DNA from: Bacteroidia bacterium | GTDB taxonomy: Bacteria; Bacteroidota; Bacteroidia; UKL13-3 | Direction: 5' to 3' | Length of the DNA stretch: 64,000 nt | Assembly (NCBI GenBank): GCA_019695215.1 | Contig: JAIBAK010000013.1 | Span: 1 to 64,000 of the forward strand | Shown: positions 1 to 8,668 of the stretch, piece after piece | Numbering within the stretch: position 1 is the first letter of the stretch | Layout of the letters: each line of letters begins with the position of its first letter | The notes under the pieces: generated by a model | Told to the model about the DNA's origin: nothing | The model's database searches: none | Seen by the model: the letters and a program-made list of their open reading frames with translations, nothing else | Made by a program: the position numbers and the translations under genes

Positions 1-1626
1 CTGGATAGTGCCCTTTACATATTTGAAGAAGTGTTTGGGCCCTACCCGTTTGACAGAATAGGATACAATGTGGTACCTTTTGGTGGTGGCGCTATGGAAC
101 ACACAGGAAATATTGCCTATCCGCTGTTTGCCATTGATGGAACACTGGCTTACGAAACCATGATGGCGCACGAACTTTCGCATAGCTGGTTTGGCGGATT
201 ATACGATTGTGCCACCTCGGCCGATATGTGGCTTAATGAAGGATGGGCTGCCTATTGCGAATCGTTGTTTACCGAATATGTTTACGGAACACCTGCATTT
301 AAAAAATCGGTTAGAGCCAATCATAAATACGTGTTGCAATTTGCTCATTTAAAAGAAGGCGGCTATTTACCCGTTTCTGGAGTACCACATGTGTATACAT
401 ATGGAACACATTCGTATAAAAAAGGAGCCGATGTAGCCCACACGCTCAGAAACCTGTGTCCGCAATACCCGGCCAATAGTGTGCAGGCACTTAAGGATAT
501 GTTTGTAAATAATCCTCTGATGCCGGTGTATGGTTATTGGGAAAGCAATGACCAGTATTTTAACTGCGGTGGAATTAACCAGCGTACAAGCTGGATGAAA
601 AGTTCGGGATTCCCGCATATGAAGATTAAAACATTTGAGGTAACTACCCCCGTTGCAAATCAGTTTCACTTAAATGTGTACATCGACCGCTGGGCCGTGG
701 GAACTACCGATGCGGTGAGTTTTGTAAAAGATACTACGCTCATTTACCTCACCGCCTTTGGCGCTAAATGGGAACGATATGATTTTACATTAACAGCTAT
801 GCCTTATACCCAATATCCGGTTGCCGAAGCTTTATTGCCATTTAAACCGGTGTACGTGGCCTTGGATTTTGACGAACGCATAAGCGATGCAATTACCGAT
901 AAATATGCGGTGATGCGGCAAAACGATTCGATTGATTTTGAAGAAGCGCTCATGCGCGTAAAAGCGATTACCTGCACCGATTCGGCTTTGGTAAGAGTGG
1001 AACACCATTGGTTTCCGGCCGATCAGTTAAATTGTAAAGTACCCGGGTTGTATGTTTCCAATTACAGGTACTGGACAGTTGACGGATTGTGGCCTGCCGA
1101 TTTTAAGGCAACCGCTTATATAACCTATGACGGAAGACAACCTTCTCAGGTGGGAAGCAGCGGCTATTTAGATCATACGTTTATTCGTAAAACAGAAGAC
1201 AGTCTGGTATTAGTTTTCCGCGCCACGGGCCAAACCAACTGGCAATTGTACACAGACTTAGTAAAAACTACGGGTACCAAAACGGATAAATACGGAACCA
1301 TCCGCATCAATAACCTGAAACAAGGAGATTACGCGCTGGCCATGTATGATGTATCTTTGGGTACGGCAAGCAAACTGCTAATGCAAAACCAACTTCAGTT
1401 ATTTCCCAATCCGGTTACCGAAACGGTACATGTACTTATTCCGCATTCCGCTACAGCAGATAAGCTGAGTATTGTCGATTTGTCAGGGAAAACGATGTAC
1501 GAAACCATGTTGAAAAGCACCGAAAAACAAGTGAATATTCAGGTAAATCAACTGGCAAAGGGGATGTATCTTATTATTGTTCAGACAGGTGAAGGAAAGC
1601 TCTCAGCACGCTTTGTAAAGGAGTAA
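1..1626 (+). CDS. M1-family metallopeptidase, C-terminal part, with T9SS type A sorting domain (5' truncated by window)
   Basis: The reading frame is open from base 1, so the gene starts upstream of the window. A GGAMEHT stretch (GAMEN-like substrate loop of M1 aminopeptidases) is followed by the zinc motif HELSH at 169-183 and the third ligand Glu in NEGWAAY at 238-240, the gluzincin HExxH-x18-E spacing. The last ~80 residues begin with LFPNPV and end with GMYLIIVQTGEG...RFVKE, a typical T9SS type A sorting domain, so the enzyme is probably exported and cell-surface attached or released. Role inferred: extracellular peptide degradation. The middle domain (about 650-1380) is not assigned. Its stop is about 80 bases before the next gene, which has its own promoter. 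Confidence 0.9.
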   Translation: MDSALYIFEEVFGPYPFDRIGYNVVPFGGGAMEHTGNIAYPLFAIDGTLAYETMMAHELSHSWFGGLYDCATSADMWLNEGWAAYCESLFTEYVYGTPAFKKSVRANHKYVLQFAHLKEGGYLPVSGVPHVYTYGTHSYKKGADVAHTLRNLCPQYPANSVQALKDMFVNNPLMPVYGYWESNDQYFNCGGINQRTSWMKSSGFPHMKIKTFEVTTPVANQFHLNVYIDRWAVGTTDAVSFVKDTTLIYLTAFGAKWERYDFTLTAMPYTQYPVAEALLPFKPVYVALDFDERISDAITDKYAVMRQNDSIDFEEALMRVKAITCTDSALVRVEHHWFPADQLNCKVPGLYVSNYRYWTVDGLWPADFKATAYITYDGRQPSQVGSSGYLDHTFIRKTEDSLVLVFRATGQTNWQLYTDLVKTTGTKTDKYGTIRINNLKQGDYALAMYDVSLGTASKLLMQNQLQLFPNPVTETVHVLIPHSATADKLSIVDLSGKTMYETMLKSTEKQVNIQVNQLAKGMYLIIVQTGEGKLSARFVKE

Positions 1627-1643
1627 AACATTTTCGATTTTGT

Positions 1644-1675
1644 TTTGATTTATCTAAGGGCAAACAATACATTTG
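1644..1675 (+). promoter_or_regulatory. Bacteroidota-type promoter for the 3-hydroxyacyl-CoA dehydrogenase gene
   Basis: TTTG at 1644-1647 and TACATTTG at 1668-1675 are 20 bases apart. This fits the Bacteroidota -33/-7 consensus (TTTG, about 20 bases, TAnnTTTG). Transcription would start near 1680, about 28 bases before the ATG. Confidence 0.6.
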
Positions 1676-1707
1676 CCGCACTTAATTCAAAGAAAATCAT
1701 CATTCAA

Positions 1708-2625
1708 ATGAAGTACATCAGCGTTATCGGATCGGGCACAATGGGCAATGGAATTGCTCACGTTTTTGCCCAAAACGGTTATCAGGTTACCTTAATCGAT
1801 ATTAATCAGGCGGCACTTGACAGAGCACTTGCAACCATTGGCAAAAACCTCGATCGTCAGGTGAGCAAAGGCTCATTAACCGAAGAACAAAAAACTGCCA
1901 CTTTGGCCAACATCACTACTAAAACAAAAGTTTCGGAAGGCGTTTCAAATGCCGATTTAGTGGTAGAGGCTGCTACCGAAAACATCGAAATCAAACTCAA
2001 TATTTTCAGAGACCTTGATGCTTCGGCTCCTGCACATTGTATTTTGGCTTCAAACACTTCTTCTATTTCCATTACCAAAATAGGTTCGGTAACTAAACGC
2101 CCCGATAAAGTAATCGGGATGCACTTTATGAATCCGGTGCCTATGATGAAATTAGTGGAAGTAATTAACGGATATAAAACATCTAAAGAAGTTACCGAAA
2201 GCGTAATGACACTGTCGAAAGCAATCGGTAAAATTCCGGCCGAGTCAAATGACTACCCCGGTTTTATTGCCAACCGCATTTTAATGCCTATGATAAATGA
2301 AGCCATTATTTCGCTTTATGAAGGTGTGGGCGATGTGGAAGAAATTGACACCGTAATGCGCCTGGGAATGGCTCACCCGATGGGGCCGCTGCAGTTAGCC
2401 GATTTTATAGGGTTAGATGTGTGCCTTGCCATTATGAATGTGCTGTACGATGGTTTTGGAAATCCCAAATATGCTCCGTGCCCGCTCCTGGTAAATATGG
2501 TTACCTCGGGATGCCTTGGTGTAAAAACCGGTGAAGGGTTTTATAAGTATACTCCGGGAAGCAAAGAATTAGTGGTTGCCGATCAATTCAGCAAACTGCC
2601 AAAAAACACTCCGGCTACGGTATAA
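1708..2625 (+). CDS. 3-hydroxybutyryl-CoA (3-hydroxyacyl-CoA) dehydrogenase
   Basis: NAD-dependent oxidation of 3-hydroxyacyl-CoA to 3-ketoacyl-CoA, or the reverse, in cytosolic fatty-acid/butyrate metabolism. The 305-residue protein opens with a Rossmann GxGxxG (GSGTMGNG, Gly8/10/13). The family motif HFMNPVP lies near residue 140, followed by the C-terminal helical domain with NRILMPMINEA and MGPLQLADFIGLD. Length is normal for the single-domain Hbd/PaaH type. The ATG at 1708 is chosen over an in-frame start at 1645, because the latter lies inside the promoter and would put a foreign tail before the Rossmann strand. An enoyl-CoA hydratase of the same pathway is at 57646, not adjacent. Confidence 0.93.
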   Translation: MKYISVIGSGTMGNGIAHVFAQNGYQVTLIDINQAALDRALATIGKNLDRQVSKGSLTEEQKTATLANITTKTKVSEGVSNADLVVEAATENIEIKLNIFRDLDASAPAHCILASNTSSISITKIGSVTKRPDKVIGMHFMNPVPMMKLVEVINGYKTSKEVTESVMTLSKAIGKIPAESNDYPGFIANRILMPMINEAIISLYEGVGDVEEIDTVMRLGMAHPMGPLQLADFIGLDVCLAIMNVLYDGFGNPKYAPCPLLVNMVTSGCLGVKTGEGFYKYTPGSKELVVADQFSKLPKNTPATV

Positions 2626-2646
2626 TTCCCCAGCCATTTATATCAC

Positions 2647-2678
2647 AAAAGGCCATACATCAACGTGTGGCCTTTTTT
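2647..2678. terminator. Bidirectional rho-independent terminator between convergent genes
   Basis: A 12-bp stem (AAAAGGCCATAC / GTGTGGCCTTTT, one T-G wobble) with a 6-base loop ATCAAC is followed by a T run, and preceded by an A run for the other strand. It separates the dehydrogenase gene from the convergent membrane-protein gene, whose stop codon lies in the T tract. Confidence 0.85.
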
Positions 2679-4464
2679 ATTGGTACACTTCCTCGCACAA
2701 CCACATTTCTTTCACACAAAAATGTTCCCCAAGCGGGTTTGATAGTAACACCTTTAATAAATCCTGTTCTGTTTTGAAATGTTGAAATGGAATGGAAACA
2801 AATGCCCTTCCGCCCTTTCCCTGCTGGCTAAACCTATTAAGCGGGATTTGTTGTTTCAACCACGCACTGTCATTGGTCATCAGTTGCATCACTAAACAGC
2901 ACGAATCACTTAATACCTTATCGCCTGTAAAATCAAGAACAGCATAAATTTTATTCCCATGCGGAATGCGCATGTATCCAAACGCATTTGTCAATTCCGG
3001 ATAAATGGTAGAGGTATCCGAAAAACATACGCTGCCTGATCTGATATCTAAATCCTCCCGAATTAATAACTTTTTTCCTTCTAAAAAGGTGTACTCGGGC
3101 AATCCTCGTAATGTTCGGCTGTAATTTGGAAAATGTAATTTAGACCAGTAGCTGTCAACCTCCCTTGTAGCAAGTAACGTTTCCCAATAAAGTTTTTTAT
3201 TCATTCCGTCATGATGAATCAAATGATTGGAATATTGCCACACTTTAAAAACAGAAAAAAGAGACAGCAACACAACGCTGCTATTGGTAAAAATTCGAAT
3301 ACCCCTGTTTCTAAATCCGCTCACAGATGTAAGAAATGCTCCCAGCGAAAATGCGAGCAAAGCATAAAAATCAATAAATGTACGCTGGCTCAATGAGCCC
3401 CCATACCACCATACCCACCAGCAACTTAAAAGATAAAAAATTGCCGGAATGGTAAAGAGAAAAATACCTGTGAAAGGAGCAGCATATTTGCGTAAACTGA
3501 AAATTCCGGCCAGTGCAAATGCCATCACCGGAGTGTACAACAGCCAGCCTTTACGGTAGCTTAAAAACATTTCAAACAGGGCGGGACGGTTAAAAAAGAA
3601 ACGCTCCTGCGTGTACGAAAATACCAGCCAGTGTCCGGTAGCCGATTTCCAGTAGAGCAATTGGGGTAAACCGGCCAGCACAAAGAAAAATCCCATAGCA
3701 AGAAATACAAAAGCATGCGTGTGTACAAGCAAATACCTTTGACGCAATGTTTGCAAAGAATTTACCCCGTATAAAACAGGAATTACACTAAACACCATCA
3801 TACTAGGGCGTATTAAAACAGAAAGACCCGTTAAAAAACCAATGACAGCTCCGCGTTTTATACCCGGTTTCTGATAGAAACAAATGGTTTGATAAATAAT
3901 AATTGATTGGAGGGAAAACAGGTAAACATGTGTAAGTAACGGCTCCCCCCAGGTATAATAAAGCAGGTTGGTGCCAAAAAAAATAATCCCCAGAACAGAT
4001 GCAGCAATATGATCGCTGAAAAAATGTAAGAGTGCCTTACGCAAATGCCATAACCCGAGAATCAGGTAACAGCCCATTCCCAATATTCCGGTGCACGTTT
4101 GATAAAATTGCGAAAAGCCGTCAGCCGTTTTGCCAACTAACAACAAAAGTACATGAGCCAGTAAAAAGAACGGGGCAAGCAGCAGAGCCAAACCCATACT
4201 CATTTTCATAACCGGTTTTCCGTCCACAGTGTATTCGGGCAGGTAATGAAAATCATATTTTTTCAGATTATTTTTAGTTAAGAACGAAAAAGCGGGATCT
4301 CCTTCAATAAATGTGGCGGGCAAATAGGCCCAGTAATTTACGGCATCTGAAGTGATAAGCTGCCGCTGATAATTATTGTTGACGAACGATAACAGCAACC
4401 ACGAAAAAAAAATAATCCAAATGGTAATTAAAGATAGTTTCTTTCCGGCCGCGAGCGCATTCAT
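2677..4464 (-). CDS. Polytopic membrane protein, glycosyltransferase-like (GT-C fold suspected)
   Basis: 595 residues. A first membrane helix at about 11-29 is followed by a loop containing ITSDAVNYWAYLP, then around ten more hydrophobic segments to about residue 400, and a soluble C-terminal domain of about 190 residues. An acidic residue after the first helix plus many helices recalls GT-C/GT39-type glycosyltransferases that use polyprenyl-phosphate sugars, but I see no diagnostic motif, so this is inference. It starts 10 bases after the cysteine desulfurase stop and is probably cotranscribed with it. Its stop lies in the U tract of the shared terminator. Confidence 0.6.
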   Translation of the reverse strand: MNALAAGKKLSLITIWIIFFSWLLLSFVNNNYQRQLITSDAVNYWAYLPATFIEGDPAFSFLTKNNLKKYDFHYLPEYTVDGKPVMKMSMGLALLLAPFFLLAHVLLLLVGKTADGFSQFYQTCTGILGMGCYLILGLWHLRKALLHFFSDHIAASVLGIIFFGTNLLYYTWGEPLLTHVYLFSLQSIIIYQTICFYQKPGIKRGAVIGFLTGLSVLIRPSMMVFSVIPVLYGVNSLQTLRQRYLLVHTHAFVFLAMGFFFVLAGLPQLLYWKSATGHWLVFSYTQERFFFNRPALFEMFLSYRKGWLLYTPVMAFALAGIFSLRKYAAPFTGIFLFTIPAIFYLLSCWWVWWYGGSLSQRTFIDFYALLAFSLGAFLTSVSGFRNRGIRIFTNSSVVLLSLFSVFKVWQYSNHLIHHDGMNKKLYWETLLATREVDSYWSKLHFPNYSRTLRGLPEYTFLEGKKLLIREDLDIRSGSVCFSDTSTIYPELTNAFGYMRIPHGNKIYAVLDFTGDKVLSDSCCLVMQLMTNDSAWLKQQIPLNRFSQQGKGGRAFVSIPFQHFKTEQDLLKVLLSNPLGEHFCVKEMWLCEEVYQ

Positions 4465-4474
4465 TTCGGTTACC

Positions 4475-5623
4475 TCATGAAGGCTGAGCAGCGGTGTAAA
4501 GTTCTTTTAAAGCAGCTACCACATAATCTACTTCCTCTCTGGTATTTTGTTTCCCGAAAGAAAAGCGCACGTTGGCTCTGCCCTGCTCCACTCCCAGTGC
4601 ACCCAGCACATGCGACCCCACACTGGAGCCCGATGAACAGGCGCTGCCACCCGAGCAGGAAATACCGGCTATATCCAGTTTAAACAACAACATTTCATTA
4701 AAGGAAGCAGGCGGAAAAGATACATTAAGCACGGTATAGAGTGCATTTCCCATGCAGTCACCGTTAAATTTTACTCCGGCAATGGCTTTGCTTAATTCCT
4801 GAGCCATGTAGTTTTTTAATCCGAGAATTTTTTGCTGTTCGTTTTCTAAATCACGATAGGCTATTTCCAGCGCTTTGGCTAATCCAACAATGCCATACAC
4901 ATTTTCGGTGCCGCCACGCATATTGCGCTCCTGTGAACCACCAGTAATAAACGGATGAATTTTTACATCAGAACTGATATAGACAAACCCGATTCCTTTG
5001 GGCCCGTTGAATTTATGCGCTGCACAGGCAATAAAATGCACTTTTGATTTTTTTAAATCCATTGGATAATGCGCCACCGTTTGCACGGTATCGCTGTGAA
5101 ACAGGGCATGGTATTTTTCGCACATGGCTCCCACCCTGTCCATATCCAGTAAATTACCCACTTCGTTATTGGCATGCATTAATGATACGAGGGAGCGCTC
5201 ATTGTTCTGTAATAATTCTTCCAGATGGTTGTAATCAATATGGCCGTTTGGCTGTAATTTTACCAGCGAGAGTTTTATTTTTCTTTTGTGAGCCAACTCC
5301 TCAAGGGTATGCAGCACCGCATGGTGTTCAATGGGCGATGTAATGGCGTGTTTAATGCCCAAATCCTCCACCGAACATCGGATAGCCATATTATCGGCCT
5401 CGGTTCCGCCTGAAGTAAAAAATATTTCACCCGGAGTAACGTGCATCATAGAGGCTACCTTTTTGCGTGCATCTTCAATAGCTGCTCGCACCTTGCGTCC
5501 ATCGGCATGGGTTGATGAAGGATTACCGTAGTATTCCTGCATCATAGGCAACATGGCTTCTATTACTTCTTTATCTAAAGGCGAGGTGGCGGCATTATCA
5601 AAATATACCCTTTTTTTTTCCAT
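4475..5623 (-). CDS. Cysteine desulfurase (NifS/IscS-type)
   Basis: PLP enzyme that removes sulfur from cysteine for Fe-S cluster and thio-cofactor synthesis. The 382-residue protein starts YFDNAATSPLD. It has SGGTEADN (PLP phosphate region, residues 71-78), the Schiff-base lysine Lys204 in AAHKFNGPKG, and the mobile catalytic loop SGGSACSSGS with Cys329. The long Cys loop is that of group I (IscS/NifS) enzymes, not SufS. There is no scaffold gene next to it, so it may serve tRNA thiolation or clusters made elsewhere. A TATCTTTG -7 box on the minus strand (5643-5650) lies 20 bases upstream. Confidence 0.95.
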   Translation of the reverse strand: MEKKRVYFDNAATSPLDKEVIEAMLPMMQEYYGNPSSTHADGRKVRAAIEDARKKVASMMHVTPGEIFFTSGGTEADNMAIRCSVEDLGIKHAITSPIEHHAVLHTLEELAHKRKIKLSLVKLQPNGHIDYNHLEELLQNNERSLVSLMHANNEVGNLLDMDRVGAMCEKYHALFHSDTVQTVAHYPMDLKKSKVHFIACAAHKFNGPKGIGFVYISSDVKIHPFITGGSQERNMRGGTENVYGIVGLAKALEIAYRDLENEQQKILGLKNYMAQELSKAIAGVKFNGDCMGNALYTVLNVSFPPASFNEMLLFKLDIAGISCSGGSACSSGSSVGSHVLGALGVEQGRANVRFSFGKQNTREEVDYVVAALKELYTAAQPS

Positions 5624-5642
5624 AAGTGCTGATACTTGGGGG

Positions 5643-5650
5643 CAAAGATA
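5643..5650 (-). promoter_or_regulatory. -7 box of the cysteine desulfurase promoter
   Basis: The plus strand reads CAAAGATA, that is TATCTTTG on the minus strand, 19 bases before the ATG. It is divergent from the MATE gene's TATCTTTG at 5706. No clear -33 element is visible. Confidence 0.5.
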
Positions 5651-5705
5651 AAAAAAATGAGCTTAATATGTTGGTTTTGCCTCTGTAATATTCGCTCTTG
5701 CAACT

Positions 5706-5713
5706 TATCTTTG
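5706..5713 (+). promoter_or_regulatory. -7 box of the MATE gene promoter
   Basis: TATCTTTG ends 7 bases before the TTG start codon, so the mRNA would have almost no leader. A TTTTG at 5675-5679 is 26 bases upstream, longer than ideal for a -33 element. Confidence 0.5.
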
Positions 5714-5720
5714 CCGCCCC

Positions 5721-7064
5721 TTGAAAAAGAAACTGAAACAATTACTCCCGTATTCCAAATCGGTACTATCACTCAGCGGCCCGCTCATTATAGGTCAGAT
5801 AGGTTTTGTGCTAATGGGTGCTACCGATACCATCATGGTGGGCCATGTGAGTGCTGATGCCCTGGCCGCAGCCGGAGTGGCCAATGCTGTATTTTTCCTG
5901 GTAATGGTTTTGAGCATTGGGATAGGGTCGGTTATCTCCCCAATGATTGCTCAGGCTAAAAGTGCCGGAAATAAGGAAGAAATCCGCCACATATACACCA
6001 ACGGATGGATTATTAGTGTGCTCAGCGGAATTGTACTTACGGCCATGGTTGTTTTGCTTGCACTTAATTTTCACTTGTTTGAGCAAAAAGATGAAGTAGG
6101 TCCGCAGGCTGCTCAATTTTTGCTCTTGCTTAGCTTAAGTTCGCTTCCGTTTTCAGTTTTTTTCTTTCTGAAACAAATAAGTGACGGAGCATCACAGGCA
6201 AAGTATTCAATGATGGTTACCGTTATCGGGTTACTCCTTAATTTAGTTTTGTGCTGGGTACTTATTTTTGGCAAACTGGGTTCACCTGCTATGGGGTTAA
6301 ACGGTGCTGCCTGGGCCACGGTTATTACCCGATTGGTGATGATGGCCATGATGTGGGCCATCCTGAAATACGAAACAAAATTTAAACAGCTGCTGGATTT
6401 TTCTTCTAAAAGTGTATTCGATAAAACCATTTTTTTACGCATCCTGAAGCAGGGAGTGCCTGCCGGGTTACAATATTTCTTTGAAATCGGAGCGTTTTCG
6501 GGAGCGGCAATTTATATAGGGAAATTAGGTGTTTACCAATTGGCTGCCCATAATGTTGCCATCAATCTGGCATCAGTTACTTACATGATTATTTCCGGAG
6601 TTTCCATTGCGGCTTCTATAAAAGTGGGCGATGCTATGGGGCAAAATAAAATGAATAAGGTTCGTAAAACGGGAATAGCAGCCATACTAACCGGATTAGT
6701 GATAATGAGCGGATTTGCTTTATTGTTTTTAGTGCTTGATTATCCGCTGGTGCATTTATATACAGAAGACCCGAATGTGATTCACTACGCTACCGGATTG
6801 GTGATGATTGCCGGCTTGTTTCAATTATTTGACGGCACGCAAGCCATTGGTTTGGGTATTTTACGAGGCGCATCGGATGTTAAAATCCCGACATTGGTTA
6901 CTTTAATTGCCTACTGGGGAATCGGGCTGCCGTTAGGCGTTTATTTCGCATTTTACACAAGCTACAACGTTTACGGAATGTGGTTTGCGCTTTTATTCGC
7001 ATTGCTGTTTGCCTCCATCATGCACACCTTTCGTTTTATTTCCATCACCCGTAAAAAAAATTAA
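5721..7064 (+). CDS. MATE-family efflux transporter
   Basis: 447 residues with about 12 membrane helices in two homologous halves. The first helix region GPLIIGQIGFVLMGATDTIMVGHV is the MATE_1 signature, and the second half repeats the pattern from VPAGLQYFFEIGAFS. These proteins export organic cations or drugs using Na+ or H+. The start is a TTG; no in-frame ATG lies upstream and later Mets would remove part of helix 1. The gene ends at a TTAA that also contains the stop of the convergent gene. Confidence 0.92.
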   Translation: MKKKLKQLLPYSKSVLSLSGPLIIGQIGFVLMGATDTIMVGHVSADALAAAGVANAVFFLVMVLSIGIGSVISPMIAQAKSAGNKEEIRHIYTNGWIISVLSGIVLTAMVVLLALNFHLFEQKDEVGPQAAQFLLLLSLSSLPFSVFFFLKQISDGASQAKYSMMVTVIGLLLNLVLCWVLIFGKLGSPAMGLNGAAWATVITRLVMMAMMWAILKYETKFKQLLDFSSKSVFDKTIFLRILKQGVPAGLQYFFEIGAFSGAAIYIGKLGVYQLAAHNVAINLASVTYMIISGVSIAASIKVGDAMGQNKMNKVRKTGIAAILTGLVIMSGFALLFLVLDYPLVHLYTEDPNVIHYATGLVMIAGLFQLFDGTQAIGLGILRGASDVKIPTLVTLIAYWGIGLPLGVYFAFYTSYNVYGMWFALLFALLFASIMHTFRFISITRKKN

Positions 7065-7939
7065 CGAAGCAGTTTTTTTAACTGCTCATGTACGCTGGTT
7101 TCATTTCCTTTAAGTGTTAATGTCTTTTTAAGAAACGAATCAGCATTACCGGTTTTAATCAGTAATTCTTTGAGCAAAAAATAGTACCGGCAATAAGTGG
7201 AATACCTCAGCAAATAGGCGTTGTTTACCTCGTATTCATAACGGTCGCGCAAAAACAAATCGCTGTGTGACGTAATCGCCAATATAGCTTCACGCCCCTG
7301 CTGTTTGGTAAGCAGTCCGGATGTGGTTTGGTTAATGATGCCGTAAATTGTTTCTAATCTTCCGCTATATTTTTTTACCCAACTGCTATCTGCAGTACCC
7401 GCAGCTAATTGTTGCAGGTAATAATTTGCCATTACATCGCATAAGGCTTCTTCAAACACATAGGGTAACTTTGAGTTCAATGCCGATTTATGCCGATGCA
7501 CGGCTTCATGAAGCATAATAAACACCACCGAAGCGGGTTCATACATAAACATGCGGTAACTGAACCGTGCAGCAGCAGTACCGGCTGTACGATATACCAG
7601 CACGTCATACATGGTTTTTAAACTATCGGCATATTTAAAAGCAGAAGAACTATCGGTCCAGAAAGATTTGAACGCCTGGCCCGTTACCGACTTTACTTCA
7701 TTTTTCTCACTGAGGTAAACATAGTAAAACATAGCAGGTAAAACAGAATCGGGTAACAACTCCCCATTGGCATTTACTCTGGTGCAGCTAAAAAAACTTT
7801 TCCCGGTTTTAAGTTTTAATTCTTTGCTTATATACGTTGGATAAAACGAAACGGGTCTTTGCAGTCCGGGACCTAAAAACAACCGGCCATTTAAGGAAAC
7901 AAGCAGGAGCCAAAAAATAATAAGCAACCAGCGCAACAT
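7061..7939 (-). CDS. Putative zinc aminopeptidase (DUF2265/PF10023-like), membrane anchored
   Basis: 292 residues with one N-terminal hydrophobic segment (about 3-18; signal anchor). The centre holds MLHEAVHRHKS (HExxH) followed about 16 residues later by FEEALCDVMANYY, which supplies a candidate third Glu. Further on, NNAYLLRYSTYCRYY recalls the NNA-L-Y block of the 'putative aminopeptidase' family. Assignment to that family is from memory of the motif order, not a search. The target peptide is unknown. The stop overlaps the MATE stop in one palindromic TTAA. Confidence 0.6.
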   Translation of the reverse strand: MLRWLLIIFWLLLVSLNGRLFLGPGLQRPVSFYPTYISKELKLKTGKSFFSCTRVNANGELLPDSVLPAMFYYVYLSEKNEVKSVTGQAFKSFWTDSSSAFKYADSLKTMYDVLVYRTAGTAAARFSYRMFMYEPASVVFIMLHEAVHRHKSALNSKLPYVFEEALCDVMANYYLQQLAAGTADSSWVKKYSGRLETIYGIINQTTSGLLTKQQGREAILAITSHSDLFLRDRYEYEVNNAYLLRYSTYCRYYFLLKELLIKTGNADSFLKKTLTLKGNETSVHEQLKKLLR

Positions 7940-7990
7940 GCCGTAAAGATACCTGTTGCCATTTAATTTTAAGGTACGGATGAAATTTTC

Positions 7991-8668
7991 TTACCTAAAA
8001 AACCCGTTTATCAGCGCGGCAACTTTTTCCATATCCATCTTCTCAAACAAATGCGGGGTATCGGGCAAAACAGCCAGTTGCCCGTTGGGCAGAGCTTTAT
8101 AGCTTGCCACTGTTTCTTCTAAAGTTACCATCTTATCCCGGTCTCCCACTGCTAAGCACACCGGTTGATTCATATTGGTGAGTGATTCGGGTTTCAGGTG
8201 GTCATGTATACCCAGTTCTGTTAAAAAAGAGGAAGTTTGCTGCAATAAGACGGAAGCAGTGGTACAAGGGTGTTGTTCGTTCAATGCAGTAATAAAACCG
8301 GGTGCTTTTTGCACCAGCAGGTCATAATTCAGTTTAGCATTTTCAGCAGCAGCTATTTCTTTGCTCCAGCGATATTTGGTAGAAAGTGTCAGCACAGAGC
8401 ACACCCGTTCGGGATATTGTTGGGCAAAATACATGGCTGCATATCCACCCATACTGTACCCGAATAAATGAACGGGCTCACCGTTGCTTGCCTGTAAAAT
8501 ATCCTTGCAAAATGTATCGAGCGAAAAAGAACGTGGCTCTGATTTTTTTTCACCGTGCCCGCTCAGGTCAATAGCTTTTACCTTTAACTCCGGGTTAAGC
8601 AGCGGCAATAGTGGCGTAAACTGTCTGTGGTTGGCCAATGCTCCATGAAGTAAAAGTAATACAGCCAT
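7991..8668 (-). CDS. Alpha/beta-fold hydrolase
   Basis: 225 residues. LLLHGALANHRQF (oxyanion-hole HG) is followed by the nucleophile elbow GYSMGG (Ser in GxSxG), VGDRDKMV with the probable acid, and PDTPHLFEK with the catalytic His. The fold includes MenH, esterases and peptidases; nothing here fixes the substrate, and no menaquinone gene is nearby. The start overlaps the stop of the topoisomerase gene by one base (TGATG), so the two are translationally coupled. Confidence 0.85.
   Translation of the reverse strand: MAVLLLLHGALANHRQFTPLLPLLNPELKVKAIDLSGHGEKKSEPRSFSLDTFCKDILQASNGEPVHLFGYSMGGYAAMYFAQQYPERVCSVLTLSTKYRWSKEIAAAENAKLNYDLLVQKAPGFITALNEQHPCTTASVLLQQTSSFLTELGIHDHLKPESLTNMNQPVCLAVGDRDKMVTLEETVASYKALPNGQLAVLPDTPHLFEKMDMEKVAALINGFFR

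Noticed and set aside
1645-1707. Earlier in-frame start for the hydroxyacyl-CoA dehydrogenase
   Set aside because: It overlaps the -33/-7 promoter, and the peptide it would add has no homology to the Rossmann start.
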